Notes under the pieces: generated by a model | The model's input: the letters and a program-made list of their open reading frames with translations, nothing else | What the model was told of the DNA's origin: nothing | Databases searched by the model: none | Made by a program: the position numbers and the translations under genes | Source of the DNA: Propionibacterium sp. | GTDB taxonomy: Bacteria; Actinomycetota; Actinomycetes; Propionibacteriales; Propionibacteriaceae | Direction of reading: 5' to 3' | Assembly: GCA_012517965.1 (NCBI GenBank) | Contig: JAAYTZ010000064.1 | Coordinates: 1 to 43,073 of the forward strand | DNA: 43,073 bases | In this document: positions 17,094 to 25,085 of the stretch, piece after piece | Layout: each line of letters starts with the position of its first letter | Numbering within the stretch: the first letter of the stretch is position 1

Positions 17094-17795
17094 GTGTCGC
17101 GGTGCACGACGTGCGGAACGGAGGGGACCGGGCCGGTCTGCGCGATCTGCGGGACGCCGTACCTCCAGGCAGCCCCCGGGCAGCCCACCCCGGTCGACCT
17201 CGCCGACACGCTGCTGGCGCCCGCTCCGCAGTGGACGCCGACCAGCCAGCCCACGTGGAGCCCGGCCCCGCCCCGGCGACGCACGTTCGCGCCCGCCGTC
17301 GCGGCCGGTGCCGTCGTCGTCGTGCTGGCGGCGGGGGCCGCGTTGCTGGGCCCGCGCCTGCTGGCCGCCGGCGCCTCCGGCACCCCCGCCCCGACCGCTG
17401 CCCCCACCGTCACCGCCGCGCCGGAGGTCACCCCGACGCTGGCGCGGTCCACGTCCACCGCCCCGGCGAACCCGGCCCCGGCCGTCACCGTCACCACCAC
17501 CGTCGTGCGGCCCGCCGGCCCGGACGCCCTGTCGAGCACCTATGTCATGGTCCTGGCGTCCCTGGACAAGAACACGGTCACGCTCGCCGAGGCAAGGGCG
17601 CAGGCCGCGGCGCTGGCGTCCGCCTCGGGACGAGCACCGAAGGTGCTCGACTCCTCGGCGACCGCCGGCATGAACGCCGGCTACTGGGCGATCGTGGACG
17701 GTCCGCACGGCAGCGAGGCCGCGGCGCGGGCGTCCTGTGCGGCGTACGGCCGCACCCAGGGCACCGGGGAGTGCTACCTGCGCGTGCTGGGCTGA
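17094..17795 (+). CDS. Membrane protein with N-terminal zinc ribbon and SPOR-like C-terminus
   Basis: This 233-residue protein has three parts. A cytoplasmic zinc ribbon holds Cys4, Cys7, Cys16 and Cys19 (RCTTCGTEG, VCAICGTP). One membrane helix lies at about 63-90. A Thr/Pro/Ala-rich linker leads to a C-terminal ~80-residue domain (STYVMVLASLDKN, then YWAIVDGPHGSEAAARASC) that looks like a SPOR-type fold for an extracytoplasmic ligand such as denuded peptidoglycan. The start GTG 17094 follows GGGGGGAC. It lies just upstream of the Nfn-rubrerythrin fusion but has a separate promoter between them. The zinc-ribbon call is firm, the SPOR call tentative. Confidence 0.75.
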   Translation: MSRCTTCGTEGTGPVCAICGTPYLQAAPGQPTPVDLADTLLAPAPQWTPTSQPTWSPAPPRRRTFAPAVAAGAVVVVLAAGAALLGPRLLAAGASGTPAPTAAPTVTAAPEVTPTLARSTSTAPANPAPAVTVTTTVVRPAGPDALSSTYVMVLASLDKNTVTLAEARAQAAALASASGRAPKVLDSSATAGMNAGYWAIVDGPHGSEAAARASCAAYGRTQGTGECYLRVLG

Positions 17796-17858
17796 GGACG
17801 CCCCCGGCTCCGCACCGCGGTCGCCGGCACCCCTGCCGAGAGTGTCCGCCGACAGGCG

Positions 17859-17864
17859 TACCAT
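17859..17864 (+). promoter_or_regulatory. -10 box TACCAT for the Nfn-rubrerythrin fusion gene
   Basis: TACCAT is followed by a leader of about 24 bases with a near-perfect ribosome binding site AAGGAGG (17879-17885), nine bases before GTG 17895. The gene therefore has its own promoter and strong translation signal, and it lies 99 bases after the preceding stop. Confidence 0.5.
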
Positions 17865-17894
17865 CGTGAGGGGCTAGCAAGGAGGCAAAGTCAG

Positions 17895-20800
17895 GTGTAC
17901 ACGATCGTCCGGCGGGAGCAGTTCTCGGAGACCAACTTCCTGTGGGAGGTCGAGGCGCCGGATGTCGCCGCCTCCGCCCAGCCCGGGCAGTTCGTCATGG
18001 TGCGCCTGCACGAGGGTTCGGAGCGGGTTCCCCTCACCGTCGCCGACTACGACCGCGAACGCGGCACGATCACGCTCGTCGTGCAGGCCCTCGGTAAGAC
18101 GACGCGGGAGATGCGCGACCGCTACCACGAGGGTGACAGCTTCGCCGACTTCGTCGGCCCCCTGGGTCTGGCCACCCACATCGCCAAGGTCGGCCACGTG
18201 GTCCTGGTGGGCGGCGGCCTGGGCGTCGCACCGGTGTTCCCGCAGTTGCGCGCCTACAAGGAGGCCGGCAACCGGATCACCGGCATCATCGGTTTCCGCA
18301 CCCAGGATCTGGTGTTCTGGGAGGACAAGTTCCGCGCGTACTGCGACGAGCTGATCGTCTGCACCGACGACGGCAGCTACGGGCGTCCGGGCTTCGTCAC
18401 CGAGGCACTGCGCGAGGTCGTCGAGACCGAGCACCCCGACCTGGTCGTCGCCATCGGGCCCATGCCCATGATGCGCGCCTGCGTCGAGGTCACCCGCCCG
18501 TCGGGCACGAAGACGAACGTCAGCCTCAACTCGATCATGGTCGACGGCACCGGCATGTGCGGGTCCTGTCGCGTGACGGTCGACGGCGTCGTCAAGTTCG
18601 CCTGCGTGGACGGCCCCGACTTCGACGGCCACGCGGTCGACTTCAACGAGCTGATCGTGCGGCAGTCCCGGTTCAAGAACCTCGAGGTGAAGGCCGCCGA
18701 GGCCTACGGGCACGTGTGCAACCTCGAACAGCAACTGTTCGTCGAGGGCAAGCACAACTACAAGAAGGCGCCGGAGGTGCCGCCGCTGCAGACGCCCATG
18801 CCCGAGGCGAACCCCGAGATCCGGGCGACGAACTTCTCCGAGGTCAACCTGGGCTACGGCATGGCGGAGGCGTTCGAGGAAGCCGAGCGCTGCATCCAGT
18901 GCGCCAAGCCCAAGTGCGTCGCGGGCTGCCCGGTGAGCATCGACATCCCGCGGTTCATCCGGCACATCCTGGTGCGCGACGTGGACGGAGCGCTCGGCGT
19001 CATCAACGAGTCGAACCTGTTCCCCAGCATCTGCGGCCGCGTCTGCCCGCAGGAGAGCCAGTGCGAGGCCCAGTGCATCATCAAGAACGAGAAGCGCGGC
19101 CGTGAGGCCGTGGGCATCGGGCGCCTCGAACGATTCGTCGGCGACAACGCCAACCCGCCGCGCAACAGCCCGCCCGTGGTCGACGCCAAGCTCGGCCGGG
19201 TCGCGATCGTCGGCTCGGGCCCGTCGGGTCTGGCCGCGGCGGCCGACCTGGCCAAGGCCGGCTGCGACGTGACCGTCTACGAGGCGCTGCACGTGGTCGG
19301 CGGCGTCCTGCAGTACGGCATCCCGTCGTTCCGCCTGCCGCGCTCGATCATCGACCGCGAGGTGCGCGGGCTGCGCGACCTGGGCGTCCGGTTCGAGACG
19401 AACAAGGTCGTGGGCAAGACCTTCACGATCAACCAGCTGATGACCGACCGCCACTTCGACGCCGTGTACGTGGCGACCGGCGCCGGCGCGCCGGCGTTCC
19501 TCGGCATCCCCGGCGAGCACGCCGGCCAGGTGCTGAGCGCGAACGAGTTCCTGACCCGCATCAACCTCATGGGCGGCAACAAGTTCCCGTACCTCGACAC
19601 CCCCGTGTCGCAGAGCAAGTCGGTCATCGTCATCGGGGCCGGCAACACCGCCATGGACTGCCTGCGTGTCGCCAAGCGCATCGGCGTCCCGAGCGTGACC
19701 TGCGTGTACCGCCGCTCCGAGGCCGAGGCGCCCGCCCGCATCGAGGAACTCCGCCACGCCAAGGAGGAGGGCATCGAGTTCCGGTTCCTGCACGCGCCCG
19801 TCGAGATCCGCCTCGACGACGCCGGCAACATCACCGGCATGAAGACCGAGGTCATGGAGCTCGGCGAGCCCGACGAGCGCGGCCGGCGGCGTCCGGTGGG
19901 CACCGGGGTGTTCGAGGACATCGCCTGCGACACCGTCATCTACGCCCTCGGCACCAACGCGAACCCGATCATCGCCCAGTCGCAGCCCGACCTGCAGCTC
20001 AACAAGTGGGGCTACATCGTCGCGGACCCCGACACGCAGGCCACCAACCTCAAGGGCGTCTTCGCGGGCGGCGATATCGTCACCGGCGGCGCCACGGTCA
20101 TCCTGGCCATGGGGGCCGGACGCCGCGCCGCCCGTGCGATCGGCGCCTACCTCGCCTCCGGCCGCGCGACCGACGACCGGTCCTGGCCCGTCACGGCCGA
20201 GATGGCCGAGGCGTTCATTCCCCCCACCGCCGCCCCGAAGGAGCCCCTCATGGACGTCCCGACCCAGCCCAGCGGCCTGCTCGGCGAGCAGGCGCCGGCC
20301 GGCGAGCAGCCCGCCCGCAACGCCACCCCCGCCGGCGGAGCCCCGGCGGCCCCCGCCTCCGCCCCGGTCGTGGCGGCCGCGCCCGTGGAGGAGGACCGCG
20401 GTCTGATCTGCCCGCGCTGCCACCAGCCGATCGAGGGCGACGAGTCCTACATCTGCTGCGCCGGTCAGAGCCTGCGCTGGAAGTGCACGAGCTGCGGCAA
20501 GGTCAGCGAGGGCTTCGCGTTCCCGTACGGCCAGTGCCCGTCCTGCCAGGGCAAGCTGGTTCGGGACGCCGGCGCGGGCCCCGTCGACACGTCCGACGAG
20601 CGGGCCATGGAGGCCATCCGGACGGCCTTCGAGATCGAGCTGGGCGGTGGCGCCTACTACCGCAAGGCGGCCACCGAGGCCGCCGACCCGGTGCTGGCCG
20701 ACCTGTTCTCGCGCATGTCGGAGATGGAGAACGAGCACCTGGAGACGCTGCAGCGCCGCTACCACGCCGAGGTGCCGCCGCCGTCGAAGGAGTTCGAGAC

Positions 20801-21044
20801 CACCCGCGCCGCGATCTACGCCGGGCTGGAGCACAACCCGAAGGACCCGGCGAACCTGCTGCGCGTCGCCATCGGCTTCGAGCAGCGCGCGGTCGACTTC
20901 TTCACCCGGCACATGCACGAGTGCCCGGCGGGGTCCACCGAACGCGAGCTGTACGAGGAGTTGGCGGCCGAGGAGCGTGAGCACGTCGACCTGCTGACCC
21001 TCGAACTGGAGCGGTTCGTCGCGGGCAAGGGCGGCATCCTCTGA
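17895..21044 (+). CDS. Four-module Nfn-type oxidoreductase fused to rubredoxin-like and rubrerythrin-like domains
   Basis: A single 1049-residue chain. Residues 1-285 match the small Nfn/PyrK-type subunit: flavin motif RVPLTVADYD, NAD site LVGGGLGVAPVFPQL, and a [2Fe-2S] site at Cys222, Cys225 and Cys237 with Asp218 as possible fourth ligand. Residues ~300-770 match NfnL/GltD: eight cysteines (333, 336, 341, 345; 380, 384, 390, 394) for two [4Fe-4S] clusters, FAD motif VAIVGSGPSGLAAA and NAD(P) motif VIVIGAGNTAMDC. A Pro/Ala linker (~775-835) leads to a zinc-ribbon/rubredoxin-like region (Cys839, 842, 854, 855, 864, 867, 881, 884). A ferritin-like domain follows with a full diiron set: Glu915, ExxH 945-948, Glu996, ExxH 1027-1030. 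I infer that electrons from NAD(P)H pass through Fe-S and flavin to the rubredoxin-like and diiron sites, reducing peroxide or oxygen. Bifurcation is possible but unproven. Confidence 0.93.
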   Translation: MYTIVRREQFSETNFLWEVEAPDVAASAQPGQFVMVRLHEGSERVPLTVADYDRERGTITLVVQALGKTTREMRDRYHEGDSFADFVGPLGLATHIAKVGHVVLVGGGLGVAPVFPQLRAYKEAGNRITGIIGFRTQDLVFWEDKFRAYCDELIVCTDDGSYGRPGFVTEALREVVETEHPDLVVAIGPMPMMRACVEVTRPSGTKTNVSLNSIMVDGTGMCGSCRVTVDGVVKFACVDGPDFDGHAVDFNELIVRQSRFKNLEVKAAEAYGHVCNLEQQLFVEGKHNYKKAPEVPPLQTPMPEANPEIRATNFSEVNLGYGMAEAFEEAERCIQCAKPKCVAGCPVSIDIPRFIRHILVRDVDGALGVINESNLFPSICGRVCPQESQCEAQCIIKNEKRGREAVGIGRLERFVGDNANPPRNSPPVVDAKLGRVAIVGSGPSGLAAAADLAKAGCDVTVYEALHVVGGVLQYGIPSFRLPRSIIDREVRGLRDLGVRFETNKVVGKTFTINQLMTDRHFDAVYVATGAGAPAFLGIPGEHAGQVLSANEFLTRINLMGGNKFPYLDTPVSQSKSVIVIGAGNTAMDCLRVAKRIGVPSVTCVYRRSEAEAPARIEELRHAKEEGIEFRFLHAPVEIRLDDAGNITGMKTEVMELGEPDERGRRRPVGTGVFEDIACDTVIYALGTNANPIIAQSQPDLQLNKWGYIVADPDTQATNLKGVFAGGDIVTGGATVILAMGAGRRAARAIGAYLASGRATDDRSWPVTAEMAEAFIPPTAAPKEPLMDVPTQPSGLLGEQAPAGEQPARNATPAGGAPAAPASAPVVAAAPVEEDRGLICPRCHQPIEGDESYICCAGQSLRWKCTSCGKVSEGFAFPYGQCPSCQGKLVRDAGAGPVDTSDERAMEAIRTAFEIELGGGAYYRKAATEAADPVLADLFSRMSEMENEHLETLQRRYHAEVPPPSKEFETTRAAIYAGLEHNPKDPANLLRVAIGFEQRAVDFFTRHMHECPAGSTERELYEELAAEEREHVDLLTLELERFVAGKGGIL

Positions 21045-21045
21045 C

Positions 21046-21060
21046 GCGGACGGCGTCCGC
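21046..21060. terminator. Short perfect hairpin between convergent genes
   Basis: GCGGAC-GGC-GTCCGC (6-bp stem, 3-base loop) fills the 16-base gap between the stop codons of the fusion gene and the VOC gene. It lacks a U-run, so bidirectional termination is plausible rather than certain. Confidence 0.5.
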
Positions 21061-21495
21061 TCAGTCGGTGAACCGCAGCAGGTACCCGTCGGGGTCGGCG
21101 ACCACGAAGGACGTGCGGGTGTAGGTTTCGCCGCCCTGCGTGTACTCGGCGATCCCCATGGGCACCACGATCGGCCACTTCTCGCCGCGGAGCCGCTCGT
21201 AGAGGGGCTTCGGGTCGGGGGTCCGCAGGTCGAGGGTGACCCCGCGGCCGAAGGGGGTGGTCAGTTCGGCGACGACGAGCGGGTCGTCCGGGACGTACTG
21301 CTGGAGGACGATCTGGCCGCTGCCCCACTCCAGCACCGCCAGGCGCGGCGGCTCGGAGTGGGCGAGCGTGAGCCCGAACAGCCTGGTGTAGACGTCGACG
21401 CTGCGGTCCAGGTTCGACACGAGCAGCCCCGGCACGATCGGCGCCCAGCCGATGGCCTCCTTGATCAGCTCGTCCCCGTCGTTCAGTTCGGGCAT
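21061..21495 (-). CDS. VOC-family (glyoxalase/bleomycin-resistance-like) protein
   Basis: This is a 144-residue protein of the vicinal-oxygen-chelate fold. The two beta-alpha-beta-beta-beta modules are visible: APIVPGLLVSNLDRSVDVYTR opens the first, and TRTSFVVADPDGYLLRF closes the second with the Glu/Asp-rich DPDGY turn found in glyoxalase-like proteins. A classical His/Glu metal set is not obvious, so it may be a binding or resistance protein rather than glyoxalase I. ATG 21495 has GGAGGAGAGG upstream; the much longer open frame upstream is antisense. It is divergent from the DUF2871 gene. Confidence 0.85.
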   Translation of the reverse strand: MPELNDGDELIKEAIGWAPIVPGLLVSNLDRSVDVYTRLFGLTLAHSEPPRLAVLEWGSGQIVLQQYVPDDPLVVAELTTPFGRGVTLDLRTPDPKPLYERLRGEKWPIVVPMGIAEYTQGGETYTRTSFVVADPDGYLLRFTD

Positions 21496-21596
21496 CGCCT
21501 CTCCTCCCCCGTCGGTCCCCCGTGGCGGGTCCATCATGGCGCGTGCGCGGGCTCGGGGCACCCCCGGCGGGGCGGCGTCTCTTGCGCCGCCCGGCG

Positions 21597-21612
21597 TCCA
21601 TCGAAGGATGGA
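21597..21612. promoter_or_regulatory. Perfect inverted repeat TCCATC-GAAG-GATGGA in the VOC/DUF2871 divergent region
   Basis: A 6-4-6 palindrome lies in the 201-bp region between the two divergent starts (21496-21696), where no coding sequence is seen. It could be an operator. The left half, TCCATCGAAGGA, recurs at 41261-41272, upstream of tRNA-Arg. Confidence 0.35.
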
Positions 21613-21696
21613 TGTGGGCCGGTCGAGACCGCAGCCGGCGCTTCGCCACCATGGGGGTGTTCTCGACCCCCACCCCCCGACCGGAAAGGACCTTCG

Positions 21697-22152
21697 ATGA
21701 TCAACAAGCTGTTCGTCTCCGCCGCCACGTGGACCGGCCTCGGGCTCGCGGCCGGGCTCTACTACCGCGAGTTCACCCGGCAGCTCGAGTTCACCGGCGT
21801 CACCCAGCTGTCCGTGGCCCACACGCACGCGCTGGCGCTCGGGACGACGCTTCTGCTCGTGATGCTCGCCCTGACCAGGGTGTTCAGCCTGGACGCCGAC
21901 CGCCGGCTGGGCCTGTTCCTCGGCCTGTGGAACGGCGGGCTCGCCCTCACGTTCACGATGATGCTGGTGAAGGGTTCGCTGCAGGTGCTGGGCTCCCCGC
22001 TCGCGACGTCCAAGATGCTCGCCGGGATCTCCGGGCTCGGCCACATGATCCTGACCGGCGCCTTCGTCCTGTTCTTCCTCATCCTGCGTCGCGCCCTGAA
22101 GTCGGACGCCGCGGCCGCGGCCTCCGCGGAGGAGAACCGCGCGCTGGTGTGA
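21697..22152 (+). CDS. DUF2871 family four-helix membrane protein
   Basis: This small integral membrane protein (151 residues) has four predicted helices at about 3-22, 42-62, 72-92 and 108-128, and a short charged tail. The pattern, with a conserved His in VAHTHALALGTTLLL, a second His in GLGHMILTGAFVLFF and an internal positive FTRQLEFTG loop, fits DUF2871, whose function is unknown. The histidines in membrane helices hint at haem or metal binding, but this is speculative. ATG 21697 has GAAAGGA nine bases upstream; an in-frame extension upstream is antisense of the VOC gene. The histidine kinase starts only 18 bases after its stop but has its own leaderless promoter. Confidence 0.78.
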   Translation: MINKLFVSAATWTGLGLAAGLYYREFTRQLEFTGVTQLSVAHTHALALGTTLLLVMLALTRVFSLDADRRLGLFLGLWNGGLALTFTMMLVKGSLQVLGSPLATSKMLAGISGLGHMILTGAFVLFFLILRRALKSDAAAAASAEENRALV

Positions 22153-22158
22153 CCGGGC

Positions 22159-22164
22159 TACGGT
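22159..22164 (+). promoter_or_regulatory. -10 box TACGGT of a leaderless promoter for the histidine kinase
   Basis: TACGGT lies six bases before GTG 22171, with no ribosome binding site. It lies immediately after the DUF2871 stop, so the two-component pair can be transcribed on its own. Confidence 0.6.
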
Positions 22165-22170
22165 GGGCCC

Positions 22171-23394
22171 GTGGAGGGGGTGGCGAGCGGGACGGTCCAG
22201 TCGTCCGCGGCGGCGGGGCTGCTGCGGATCGGCGCGGCCGTCCTGTTCGCCACCTTTCTGCTCATCGGCGTGGTGCGCGGCGTCCTGGACGGCCAGGGCG
22301 TCCCGCTGATCGTCGGCAGTGCGGGCGTCGCCGTGCTCTTCGCGGCCGGGCTGCTGGCGTGGCGGCGCCTGGGGGCGCGGGGGCGGGCCGCGTGGGCGGT
22401 GGCGTTGCTGGTCGGCACGGTCGCGCTGATGCTGGTGTCGAGCGAGCTCGTGTGGCTCATCTTCCCGGTGTGGCTGTGGGTGGCGTCGGTGCTGCCGCTG
22501 GCGGCGACGTTCGTGCTCACGGCGGCGAGCGTGTCGGTCGTGGTGGTGGTGCTGCAGGGTGAGGGCGGGTTCGCGGCGGCGCAGGTGCTCGGGCCGCTCA
22601 GCGGCGCGGCGGTCGCGGTCGGGCTGACGCGCGGCGCAATGCTGCTGGAGCGGGAGGGTGCCGAACACCGGCGCCTGCTGGGGCGGGTCCTGGCGGCGCA
22701 GGCGGAGGCCGCCGCGCTCTCGGACGAGCTGCTGCGCACGCAGCGGGAGGCGGGCGTCCTCGCCGAACGGACGCGGCTCAGCCGCGACATCCACGACACG
22801 CTGGCGCAGGGGTTCTCGTCGATCCTGCTGCTGGCGCGGGCGGCGGCGCGCGAGGACGATCCGGCCCGGGTGCGGGAGCTGCTCGGGCAGATCCAGGGGG
22901 CGGCGGCCGAGAACCTGGCCGAGTCGCGGCGCGTCGTGTACGCGTTGGCGCCGGAGGACCTGGTGGCGGGCGGGCTGGCGGCGCCGCTCGGGCGGATGAC
23001 GGCCGAGTTGGCGGCACAGACGGGCGCCGAGGTGACGCTCGACGTCGACCCCGCCCTGCCGCGGCTGGCGACCGCCGTCGAGGTCGCACTGCTGCGGGTG
23101 GCGCAGGGGGCGCTGGCGAACGTGCGGCGGCACGCGGCCGCCACGCGGGTGCGGGTGACGGTGACGCGCGCCGAGGACCGGGTGCGCCTCGACGTGGTCG
23201 ACGACGGGGTGGGGTTCGAGCCGGCGACCGCGCTCGCCGCCGGGCCGACGCTGGCCGGCGGCTACGGGCTCCGGGCGATGCGGACGCGGCTGGCGGAACT
23301 GGGCGGCGGGTTGGCCGTGGAGAGCGAGCCGGGGCACGGGACGGCCGTCTCGGTCACGGTGCCGTTCGTGCCGGCGGAGGGGGGCCCGTCGTGA
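22171..23394 (+). CDS. NarL-type sensor histidine kinase
   Basis: This 407-residue membrane sensor kinase has residues 15-155 forming about five or six membrane helices without a large external loop, so the signal is probably sensed in or near the membrane. A short coiled-coil linker leads to the HisKA_3 dimerisation domain, with the phosphoacceptor His208 in [15 protein letters not shown]. The HATPase domain occupies the C-terminus, with N-box-like [14 protein letters not shown]1 DVVDDGVGF and G2 [12 protein letters not shown]. Its stop overlaps the response-regulator start by four bases. The ligand is unknown. Confidence 0.92.
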   Translation: MEGVASGTVQSSAAAGLLRIGAAVLFATFLLIGVVRGVLDGQGVPLIVGSAGVAVLFAAGLLAWRRLGARGRAAWAVALLVGTVALMLVSSELVWLIFPVWLWVASVLPLAATFVLTAASVSVVVVVLQGEGGFAAAQVLGPLSGAAVAVGLTRGAMLLEREGAEHRRLLGRVLAAQAEAAALSDELLRTQREAGVLAERTRLSRDIHDTLAQGFSSILLLARAAAREDDPARVRELLGQIQGAAAENLAESRRVVYALAPEDLVAGGLAAPLGRMTAELAAQTGAEVTLDVDPALPRLATAVEVALLRVAQGALANVRRHAAATRVRVTVTRAEDRVRLDVVDDGVGFEPATALAAGPTLAGGYGLRAMRTRLAELGGGLAVESEPGHGTAVSVTVPFVPAEGGPS

Positions 23395-24011
23395 TCAGGG
23401 TGCTGCTGGTCGACGATCACCCGGTCGTGCGCTCGGGGCTGCGCGCCCTGCTGTCGGGCGAACCGGGGCTGGCCGTGGTGGGGGCGGCGGCGTCCGGGGA
23501 GGAGGCCCTGACGCTCGCTGCGGAACTGGCCCCCGACGTGGTGCTCTGCGACCTGCGGCTCGGCGAGGGGCTGGACGGGGTCGGGGTGACGGCGGCGTTG
23601 CGGCGGGCGGGCGAGCGGCCGGCCGTGTTGATCCTGACGACGTACGACAACGACAGCGACATCGCGCGGGCGGTCCTGGCGGGCGCGGCCGGCTACCTGT
23701 TGAAGGACGCCGAACCGGAGGTGATCGCCCAGGGCATCCGGGACGCCGCAGCCGGCGGTCTCGTCCTGTCCCCCGACCTGGAGCGCCGGGTCGCCGACCG
23801 GATGACCCGCGGCGTCCCGCAGCTCAGCGACCGGGAACTGGACGTGCTGCGCCTCGTGGCGCAGGGGGCGGCCAACAAGGAGGTGGCGCGGGCGCTGTTC
23901 ATCTCGGAGGCGACCGTCAAGACGCACCTCGTGCACATCTTCGGGAAGCTGGGCGCCGACAGCCGCACCGAGGCCGTCGCCGCCGCCCGGGGGCATGGCT
24001 TGATCGTGTAG
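23391..24011 (+). CDS. NarL/LuxR-type response regulator
   Basis: This 206-residue partner of the preceding kinase has a receiver domain with acidic pocket VDDHP (8-11), phosphoacceptor Asp54 in VLCDLRLG, Thr in ILTTYDN, and Lys in YLLKDAEPE. The LuxR-type helix-turn-helix at about 140-200 ([32 protein letters not shown]) binds DNA. The GTG start overlaps the kinase stop (GTGA). Targets are not evident; the adjacent DUF2871 gene is a candidate by position only. Confidence 0.93.
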   Translation: MIRVLLVDDHPVVRSGLRALLSGEPGLAVVGAAASGEEALTLAAELAPDVVLCDLRLGEGLDGVGVTAALRRAGERPAVLILTTYDNDSDIARAVLAGAAGYLLKDAEPEVIAQGIRDAAAGGLVLSPDLERRVADRMTRGVPQLSDRELDVLRLVAQGAANKEVARALFISEATVKTHLVHIFGKLGADSRTEAVAAARGHGLIV

Positions 24012-24140
24012 GTGGAGGCGGGGTTCTGTCGGCGCAAGGGCTCACGGCAGCGGAGCGAGGAGCGGACCGCAGCGGCCGCGCCGGCGTAGCTGGCGCCTCG
24101 ATCTTGTAGAGCCAGATTCACCAGTGCGTCTGGGCCAGGG

Positions 24141-25058
24141 TCACACGGGGATCGAATCTTCCACCCCACGACTTTCCCAGTGACCGAACGTCTCGTTGTC
24201 GGCAGCAACCCACGCCACACGGCCGTTGCACGATCGGCCGAGGGCGATGGCCCCGGCGGTTGAGGGCGAGGAGAACACGACGTCGCGGGTGAGGCGTCCG
24301 TGGCCATCGGTGACGATGATGGTTCCGTTGGCGACGAGCTTCTCGTGCAGGGCGCGATAGGACGCGTAGGCCTTGGCGGTGCTGGGTGAGTAGCGGGTGC
24401 TGTCCCGGACAGTCGCCACGATGGTCGAGCCGGCGAGCATGGTGAACTCTCCGTCGACCTGCTGCGCCCGGGCGTCCACGCCGAGTTTGGTGTTGACCAG
24501 GCTGAACACCGGAGAGATCTGTGCGGCCGCGGCGCTCGTTGTGGGTTGCTGTTCGCGGACTCGGATGGCATTGACGCCAAGGACGGGAAGGATCACCTGC
24601 AGCTGGTCGACGAAATAGTCCATGTCCGACCGATCCGCCTCAGGCAGCGGGGCTCTGGGAGGCTGCGTTCCGTTCTCCAAACCGACGCGAGCGGCGCGGG
24701 TCGCCAGCTCGATCAGCCGAGCCTCGAGATAGCGAATGTGTCCCTTCGTCAGGTTCTCGTCCGTGGATGTGATGACCACCACGCGATCCCAGAACTCCTT
24801 GTTGCGTTGGTGATTGCGCAGGCGGTCGGCGACGTCCTCGGCCTCGCCGATGTAGCAACGGACCCCACCGATCGCGGTCTCGTCGTCGCCCAAGAGGAGG
24901 TAGACGCCTGGGCGTTGCGTTTCGGGTCGCCTCAACAGGTCCGCCAGGTCGGAGCGGCGTCCGGACAGCACCTGACCGGTCCAGTTCATGATCTGCGCAG
25001 TCGTCAGTCCGCCCGGCGTCCCGTCGACGAGAAACAGTCGTAGCTGCTTGCCACCCAT
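24141..25058 (-). CDS. GIY-YIG nuclease with C-terminal DUF4357
   Basis: The 305-residue product opens with about 50 residues of unclear fold, followed by a GIY-YIG domain: GVYLLLGDDE (51-60), CYIGEAEDVADRLRNH (68-83, with Tyr69 and Arg79), and Glu113 in YLEARLIELA as the metal ligand. The full catalytic set is present. The C-terminal ~60 residues (SPSTAKAYASYRALHEKL, then RDVVFSSPSTAGAIALG) fit DUF4357, found in nucleases and restriction-related proteins. The start ATG 25058 is leaderless (TAGCGT at plus 25065-25070). It lies 27 bases downstream of the hsdR stop on the same strand, so it may be an auxiliary nuclease of the type I system. Confidence 0.88.
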   Translation of the reverse strand: MGGKQLRLFLVDGTPGGLTTAQIMNWTGQVLSGRRSDLADLLRRPETQRPGVYLLLGDDETAIGGVRCYIGEAEDVADRLRNHQRNKEFWDRVVVITSTDENLTKGHIRYLEARLIELATRAARVGLENGTQPPRAPLPEADRSDMDYFVDQLQVILPVLGVNAIRVREQQPTTSAAAAQISPVFSLVNTKLGVDARAQQVDGEFTMLAGSTIVATVRDSTRYSPSTAKAYASYRALHEKLVANGTIIVTDGHGRLTRDVVFSSPSTAGAIALGRSCNGRVAWVAADNETFGHWESRGVEDSIPV

Positions 25059-25064
25059 GATTCG

Positions 25065-25070
25065 ACGCTA
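25065..25070 (-). promoter_or_regulatory. -10 box TAGCGT of a leaderless promoter for the GIY-YIG gene
   Basis: On the minus strand TAGCGT is followed by CGAATC and then ATG 25058. The gene thus has its own promoter despite following hsdR closely. Confidence 0.55.
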
Positions 25071-25085
25071 TCGCGCAAGCCATGC

